From Methanocorpusculum labreanum Z (GTDB taxonomy: Archaea; Halobacteriota; Methanomicrobia; Methanomicrobiales; Methanocorpusculaceae): DNA of 64,000 nt. The position numbers were made by a program, and so were the translations under genes. Of this stretch, positions 60,737 to 64,000 are shown piece by piece; positions within the stretch are counted from its first letter, which is position 1; each line of letters begins with the position of its first letter. The stretch spans positions 1,441,921-1,505,920 of the forward strand of contig NC_008942.1 of the NCBI RefSeq assembly GCF_000015765.1, given 5' to 3'. The notes under the pieces were generated by a model. The model worked only from the letters and a program-made list of their open reading frames with translations. It was not told the origin of the DNA and made no database searches.

Positions 60737-60757
60737 CTTTGATGACCTCGACGGGTC

Positions 60758-60826
60758 GCAAATCAAAGATTTGCTTGGCTAAGGCCACCCCTTATGGGGT
60801 TGCCCGCTCGCAAATCATAGATTTGC
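60758..60826. repeat. Hairpin-family repeats, third cluster
   Basis: GCAAATC-AAA-GATTTGC at 60758-60774 and GCAAATC-ATA-GATTTGC at 60810-60826, both perfect 7-bp stems with 3-nt loops, just upstream of the 163-residue protein gene. A CCACCCCTTATGGGGTTG hairpin lies between them. Confidence 0.75.
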
Positions 60827-60872
60827 TCATCATCTCGGCCGCCTTCAGCGGCCTTGATGGATCCCCTCCACC

Positions 60873-61364
60873 ATGACAGCAGATTTCATTCAGACAGCAA
60901 TCTCGAAGTCCGCAAAGCGGACCTTCACCGCAGAGTTTACGAACGCCGCCGCGTATGATGCGATCGTCGCAGAAATTACCGGCGTGGATAACCCCCTCGG
61001 CCTTGCCGAAGTCGAACTCGGGAAGCAGACCTACAAGACCTATGTCGGCTACTTCGACCCGAACACCTCCGAAATGAACGGCAAGGTTCAGGTTACGGCA
61101 TACACGCGGGCCGAGTATGCCGCGGCAATCACCGCCCTCACCGGCAGTGCGGATCTCAAGACCGCATTCGGGAATGGCGGTACGGCAGAGACCTCCGAAA
61201 TCGGTACCGAAGCGACCTGGAACGTCCGCATTTCCGCAACGCTTGGGACCGACACCTTCCAGATCAGCCTCAACCGGGACTCCATGACCGTCTCCGGCTA
61301 TGCCGATGACGCCACCCTTGCAGCGGTCGACGCCTGGGCAGACACCAAGCCGGCCCTGAACTAA
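60873..61364 (+). CDS. Unrecognised 163-residue protein
   Basis: A soluble protein rich in Ala and Thr with alternating strands and helices (RTFTAEFTNAAAYDAIVAEITGV; KVQVTAYTRAEYAAAITALTG; TFQISLNRDSMTVSGYADDATLAAVDAWADTKPALN). The repeating pattern of a strand followed by Y-A-A helices suggests two related subdomains, as in small phage structural or plasmid proteins. No family recognised. Followed after 14 bp by a gene for a tiny membrane peptide with a good ribosome site, so the two form a unit. Confidence 0.75.
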   Translation: MTADFIQTAISKSAKRTFTAEFTNAAAYDAIVAEITGVDNPLGLAEVELGKQTYKTYVGYFDPNTSEMNGKVQVTAYTRAEYAAAITALTGSADLKTAFGNGGTAETSEIGTEATWNVRISATLGTDTFQISLNRDSMTVSGYADDATLAAVDAWADTKPALN

Positions 61365-61378
61365 CGTGAGGTGCGGAG

Positions 61379-61471
61379 ATGCAGATCTCCCGCCGGCTTA
61401 GGAAGCTCATCATGCTCTTCCTCGGGTTTCTCATAATGCTTTTTGGGAAACTTGTAGAAGGGGCGAGGTGA
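61379..61471 (+). CDS. 30-residue single-pass membrane peptide
   Basis: MQISRRLRKLI is followed by a hydrophobic stretch (MLFLGFLIMLFG) and a short KLVEGAR tail: a basic N-terminus, a 12-15-residue hydrophobic core and a polar end, as in small membrane-active peptides. GAGGTG lies about 7 nt before the ATG, and the gene directly follows the 163-residue protein gene. Could be a toxin-, holin- or anchor-like peptide; the role is not established. Confidence 0.55.
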   Translation: MQISRRLRKLIMLFLGFLIMLFGKLVEGAR

Positions 61472-61506
61472 GCCGACAAACGAGGGTCGTAGACCCGAGT
61501 CGGAGA

Positions 61507-61523
61507 GCAAACCAAAGGTTTGC
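61507..61523. repeat. Hairpin-family repeat
   Basis: GCAAACC-AAA-GGTTTGC, a perfect 7-bp stem with a 3-nt loop, preceded by GGGTCGTAGACCCGAGTCGGAGA, which contains the companion 5-bp stem GGGTC/GACCC. Confidence 0.75.
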
Positions 61524-61827
61524 GAGTTTTCTTGCAGGACAGAGGTGATTTCACCTCTTCCTGCGGGATATTTTTCTATTTTTCCACACTAATGCCGTAC
61601 ACAAAATTGAGATACATCTCATTACTGCTTCTGTTTTTTCGGCTAATATCACACCGTGTAACTCCCAAATAATAATCTCCGAAATGCCAAAAATGCAGTT
61701 TTTCAGTATTATTTATGGTTTGCACAGGATAAAATCCATAGATCGGAAAAACAGAGCTAAGAAAAGATGAGAAAAATAAAGGTGTGAAACCCCTTGCGGG
61801 ATTTCTGAATAATCTACGTTAGTAAGA
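61524..61827. other. Intergenic region with degenerate element end
   Basis: No gene. Holds the degenerate right-end copy of the 46.5-kb element (61585-61667), then AT-rich DNA and the terminator of the small pilin gene. Confidence 0.5.
61770..61804 (-). terminator. Terminator of the small pilin gene
   Basis: On the minus strand AAATCCC-GCAA-GGGGTTT (plus positions 61787-61804) forms a 7-bp stem with a GCAA tetraloop, followed by a T-rich stretch ending TTATTTTTC. Confidence 0.6.
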
Positions 61828-62244
61828 TTAGTAGTTCACAGTTGCAGTGTAGATGGTCTGGTTAGTACCGTCTGCAAAATTACCTACAACTGAAAGGGCA
61901 ACCTGACCAGTTCCAACATAATAGTTATACGGGATACCTACAACTGGTGTAGCATTCAGAGCCAAATTAGTTGCAGTAATCGGTGTGGAGGATGTCCCAT
62001 TGTAAACATACAGGGCTTTCAGATCGCCAGTATTCTGTCCACCAGTAATGGTGAGTAAGGCATAACCATCAGAAGTTGCATTTTGGGTTACTTTCACACC
62101 AACGACATAGCTTGAGCCAATGTCCCCGGTCATGCCCATTACGACAGCCGAGATGATTGCGACAAGCACAACGGTGATTGCCACAAGGAGAATCGTACCG
62201 ATAACCGGGGAAACTCCGTCATTTTTCTTTGTACTTACTTTCAT
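61828..62244 (-). CDS. Type IV pilin
   Basis: A 138-residue pilin. KNDGVSPVIGTILLVAITVVLVAIISAVVMGMTG is the prepilin peptidase site and hydrophobic polymerisation helix; the remaining 95 residues are a small beta-rich headgroup ending NQTIYTATVNY. ATG 62244 gives the normal short prepilin leader; the frame extends 44 codons upstream without a plausible signal. Likely substrate of the pilus ATPase and platform encoded at 50.3-54.5 kb. Confidence 0.9.
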   Translation of the reverse strand: MKVSTKKNDGVSPVIGTILLVAITVVLVAIISAVVMGMTGDIGSSYVVGVKVTQNATSDGYALLTITGGQNTGDLKALYVYNGTSSTPITATNLALNATPVVGIPYNYYVGTGQVALSVVGNFADGTNQTIYTATVNY

Positions 62245-62452
62245 AATATGCAATTTAGTTTTGTATCGAATTGATGATAAAGGTATCCCTCGTGTAACAT
62301 CCAGAATAACTGTAATATTATCATGATTTTTCGTGGAAATAACGGATTTGAACATCAATGATGAGAAGTTACCCATAATAGTTATGATGACCGGACCGCT
62401 AACCCTGAAAAAAAGAAGTCATCCAAGATATGGATGATACCCATTCGCGAAA

Positions 62453-62512
62453 TTACACGAGGTTAATCGTGCCGGTATAGATCGTCTGATCCCCATCGGA
62501 GAAGGTTCTAAC
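62453..62512 (-). pseudogene. C-terminal remnant of a small pilin
   Basis: The minus-strand frame reads VRTFSDGDQTIYTGTINLV and stops at TAA (plus 62453-62455). It matches the end of the intact pilin (VGNFADGTNQTIYTATVNY). A stop codon lies just upstream, so only the tail of a former neighbouring pilin gene survives. Confidence 0.72.
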
Positions 62513-62938
62513 AACTCAGATAACATCCTATCAAAAACTATGAGAAAAAGTGATAGTCAATCAAATCACATCAGGTGTACCTATCCACCAATACGTTTGA
62601 AGAGAGTTAATCTATGTAGTAATTATTCGGACCGGTTTTTAGACTGGGGTAACTACTAAACTGATTTTTTGTCCCTAGTATAGCATAGTACTGATCTCCC
62701 ATACCATTCGGGGAAGGAGCGGGGGCTTCATTGCCGGAAAGAGAGGGTCACGCGTTTCCAAGAATAATATGTTTGTTAGATGCACCTCCTGCCGTTCCCA
62801 GATTTCATAGGGTATCATTTTTTGTTCACAGCATTCAGCAAAAAGTCAAATATAGTCCACACTATTTCCCCTTAAAAAACAAACGCCCAAGTATCTTGGA
62901 AAATATGTTACATTACCCCGTAATACAGATAGCAGAAA
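62513..62938. other. Intergenic region with possible decayed coding sequence
   Basis: No intact gene. On the minus strand, plus positions about 62613-62740 keep an open stretch ending YPSLKTGPNNYYID before a stop, preceded by GNEAPAPSPNGMG; composition suggests the end of a decayed surface-protein gene. The rest is AT-rich. Confidence 0.35.
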
Positions 62939-64000
62939 CTACCACCCATAAGCAGATTTTTCATCATCATAAACTGTAGCGATCTCCGCTGATGTAAGTG
63001 CAAACGGGATTTCATACGAGGCATCACAGTAAAAGCGGTTGGTTTCACTCCATGTAGTTACTCCATTGACATCCAATAATGTACCGGAAGCACCCTCGCC
63101 CATTTCTTTCTCTCCATTAAAATAAATTATGAGATTATCCGACGCATCATTCTCTTCGTATGTTCCGGCAACGTGATACCAGGTATTTTTCTTTGGAATG
63201 CGAACATATGAATAGACGGTCTCAGAACCCCACCAATCATCCGTATATATCTGCATACTATATCCTTGTATGCTCGAGGGAATCAATAACCTCCATTGAT
63301 ACGAGCCCAAGCTCGCATTGCTTCCAAACACACCGGTACGAGAGGTTCTATCGCTTTTAACCCACGTCATCGCGGTAACTCCCGGATTTCTTACGCTGAA
63401 CGTCTTCGTAGAACTATTCGTGCCGGAACTATTTGTCACGGTCAGCGTGACGGGATACAATCCTGTATCGTCAAACCGCATTTCTGTAACCCTGTCATAA
63501 GGATCTGAAACATCAACTCCGATTGATGACCAGAAATAGGTAACATCGGCGCCATTCTCGACTGCAGTAAACTCAACATCAGTATACCGATCCCACCACC
63601 AAGGCCACCATATCCATCCCTCATCAGTAATGACATACGCATCAGCAGTGAGCCAGGACGGAAGACTTGAATGCGGGACCTCAGAACCAAAGTCTACCTC
63701 CCACGTAAATGTTGCATCGGGCAAACCGGACGGTGTCGGAGTGGGTGTGGGGGTTGGGGTTGGGGTCAGAGTAGGAGTGGGGGTCGGCGTTAGTGTGGGA
63801 GTGGGAGTTTCAGTAGGAGATTCAGTGGGAGTAGGGACCACGAGACCTGAACCCCGATACAACAACTGTTCTCGACCAAGAGTATCTAAGGACAAGATGG
63901 TTAGATTTGTAACAACACAATCCCAAGGTAGTGTAATCGCCTGACCTGTTCGCCACTCAGTCCACGTATCATCAGAATCTATTTGGATCGCATTGGTGAT
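62939..64000 (-). CDS. Large pilin-like PKD/LamG surface protein, partial
   Basis: At least 353 residues; the frame stays open to the window edge, so the true N-terminus (expected to carry a GVSPVI signal) is outside. Visible parts are a short beta region, a Thr-Pro linker, a PKD-like domain (ATFTWEVDFG ... GVDVSDPYDRVTEMRFDDTGLYPVTLTVTNSSGTNSSTKTF) and a LamG-type C-terminus (WYHVAGTYEENDAS, FALTSAEIATVYDD). Domain order matches the adhesin at 54664-55965, including RNPGVTAMTWVKSD against RDPGVTAMAWVKSN. Confidence 0.85.
   Translation of the reverse strand: MTNAIQIDSDDTWTEWRTGQAITLPWDCVVTNLTILSLDTLGREQLLYRGSGLVVPTPTESPTETPTPTLTPTPTPTLTPTPTPTPTPTPSGLPDATFTWEVDFGSEVPHSSLPSWLTADAYVITDEGWIWWPWWWDRYTDVEFTAVENGADVTYFWSSIGVDVSDPYDRVTEMRFDDTGLYPVTLTVTNSSGTNSSTKTFSVRNPGVTAMTWVKSDRTSRTGVFGSNASLGSYQWRLLIPSSIQGYSMQIYTDDWWGSETVYSYVRIPKKNTWYHVAGTYEENDASDNLIIYFNGEKEMGEGASGTLLDVNGVTTWSETNRFYCDASYEIPFALTSAEIATVYDDEKSAYGW
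63717..63834. repeat. Thr-Pro-coding low-complexity tract
   Basis: Tandem 6-bp units (GTKGGR on the plus strand) encode about 20 Thr-Pro pairs as a linker within the partial surface protein. Such tracts change length readily by slippage and are usual between a pilin stalk and its adhesin head. Confidence 0.8.

Larger units (their letters stand above)
57511..61667. mobile_element. Candidate cargo-bearing element related to the 46.5-kb inverted repeat
   Basis: The left end at 57511 (TAGGACTTACGCGGTG) and the next 100 bp closely match the left arm of the 46549 element, including GGGTGTGAACACATGAG and CAACCGCGAATCGGCGCGAA. The right end at 61585-61667 matches its right arm in degenerate form (CCGTACACAAAATTGAGATACATCTCAT, CACCGTGTAACTCCC). 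Between them is a run of plus-strand, mostly overlapping small genes plus one minus-strand gene. This suggests an element with long terminal inverted repeats carrying cargo. No transposase or integrase was recognised, so mobility would need a helper. Confidence 0.5.

Noticed and set aside
46600-61530. Possible CRISPR array from recurrent GCAAA hairpins
   Set aside because: Copies are few, irregularly spaced, vary in stem sequence and lack unique spacers of constant length; no cas genes present.
1-64000. tRNA, rRNA and cobalamin riboswitch genes
   Set aside because: No cloverleaf with a TTCRANNC arm, no rRNA sequence and no cobalamin-box element near cobS/cobT were seen by eye; a covariance search could still find a missed tRNA.

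Overview
The window looks like a chromosomal segment of a methanogenic archaeon of the order Methanomicrobiales, most plausibly a Methanocorpusculum-like organism. This placement is inferred from gene content only. The evidence is a methanogenesis marker 12 protein, a four-subunit archaeal pyruvate synthase (porCDAB), archaeal EF-1alpha and uS10, archaeal CobS and CobT, a 3-hexulose-6-phosphate synthase/RraA fusion, Agl23- and ArlI/ArlJ-type proteins, and type IV pilins with the GVSPVI signal. Core genes have roughly 50% GC; islands of much lower GC mark accessory DNA.

Layout. 1-9.5 kb is housekeeping: a patatin fragment, S-adenosyl/S-inosylhomocysteine hydrolase, a J-domain protein, methanogenesis marker 12, porCDAB, threonine synthase and two membrane proteins. 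9.6-21.2 kb is a surface-polysaccharide locus: a Wzx-type flippase, a CDP-deoxysugar operon (rfbF, rfbG, an RfbC-like epimerase, a reductase) and a strongly AT-rich cassette of glycosyltransferases, an acyltransferase and a methyltransferase. Two paralogous glycosyltransferases bound that cassette, and the methyltransferase carries a one-base frameshift at about 19800. 21.2-31 kb holds a nitrilase-family amidase, a polar amino acid ABC transporter with two permeases, a 1574-residue DUF4011-type helicase/nuclease and an Agl23-like membrane protein. 31-38.5 kb holds rpsJ-tuf, the divergent cobS/cobT pair and small-molecule enzymes.

38.5-46.5 kb contains a bacterial-style partner-switching set: a membrane SpoIIE/RsbU phosphatase, a STAS antagonist, and an RsbW-type ATPase fused behind about 640 residues of predicted beta-helix. 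The HPS-RraA enzyme and a TPR protein follow. 46.5-47.2 kb is a 631-bp imperfect giant inverted repeat. 47.2-50.2 kb encodes two phenylacetate-CoA ligases with an ACT-domain protein. 50.3-56 kb encodes a type IV pilus/secretion ATPase and membrane platform, with a divergent pilin-like PKD/LamG adhesin.

56-62 kb is accessory DNA. It contains a 234-bp inverted-repeat element with an AT-rich core, scattered hairpin repeats whose stems vary in a compensatory way, and a run of tightly overlapping small genes (ribbon-helix-helix-like, HNH endonuclease, zinc-ribbon, HTH, a 163-residue protein and a 30-residue membrane peptide). This run lies between sequences resembling the two ends of the 46.5-kb inverted repeat, which suggests one mobile-element family in empty and cargo-bearing forms. 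61.8-64 kb returns to pilins: one intact small pilin, pilin remnants, and a large PKD/LamG protein running off the window end. No tRNA, rRNA or CRISPR array was seen. Functions are assigned from motifs and family knowledge only; no database search was run.
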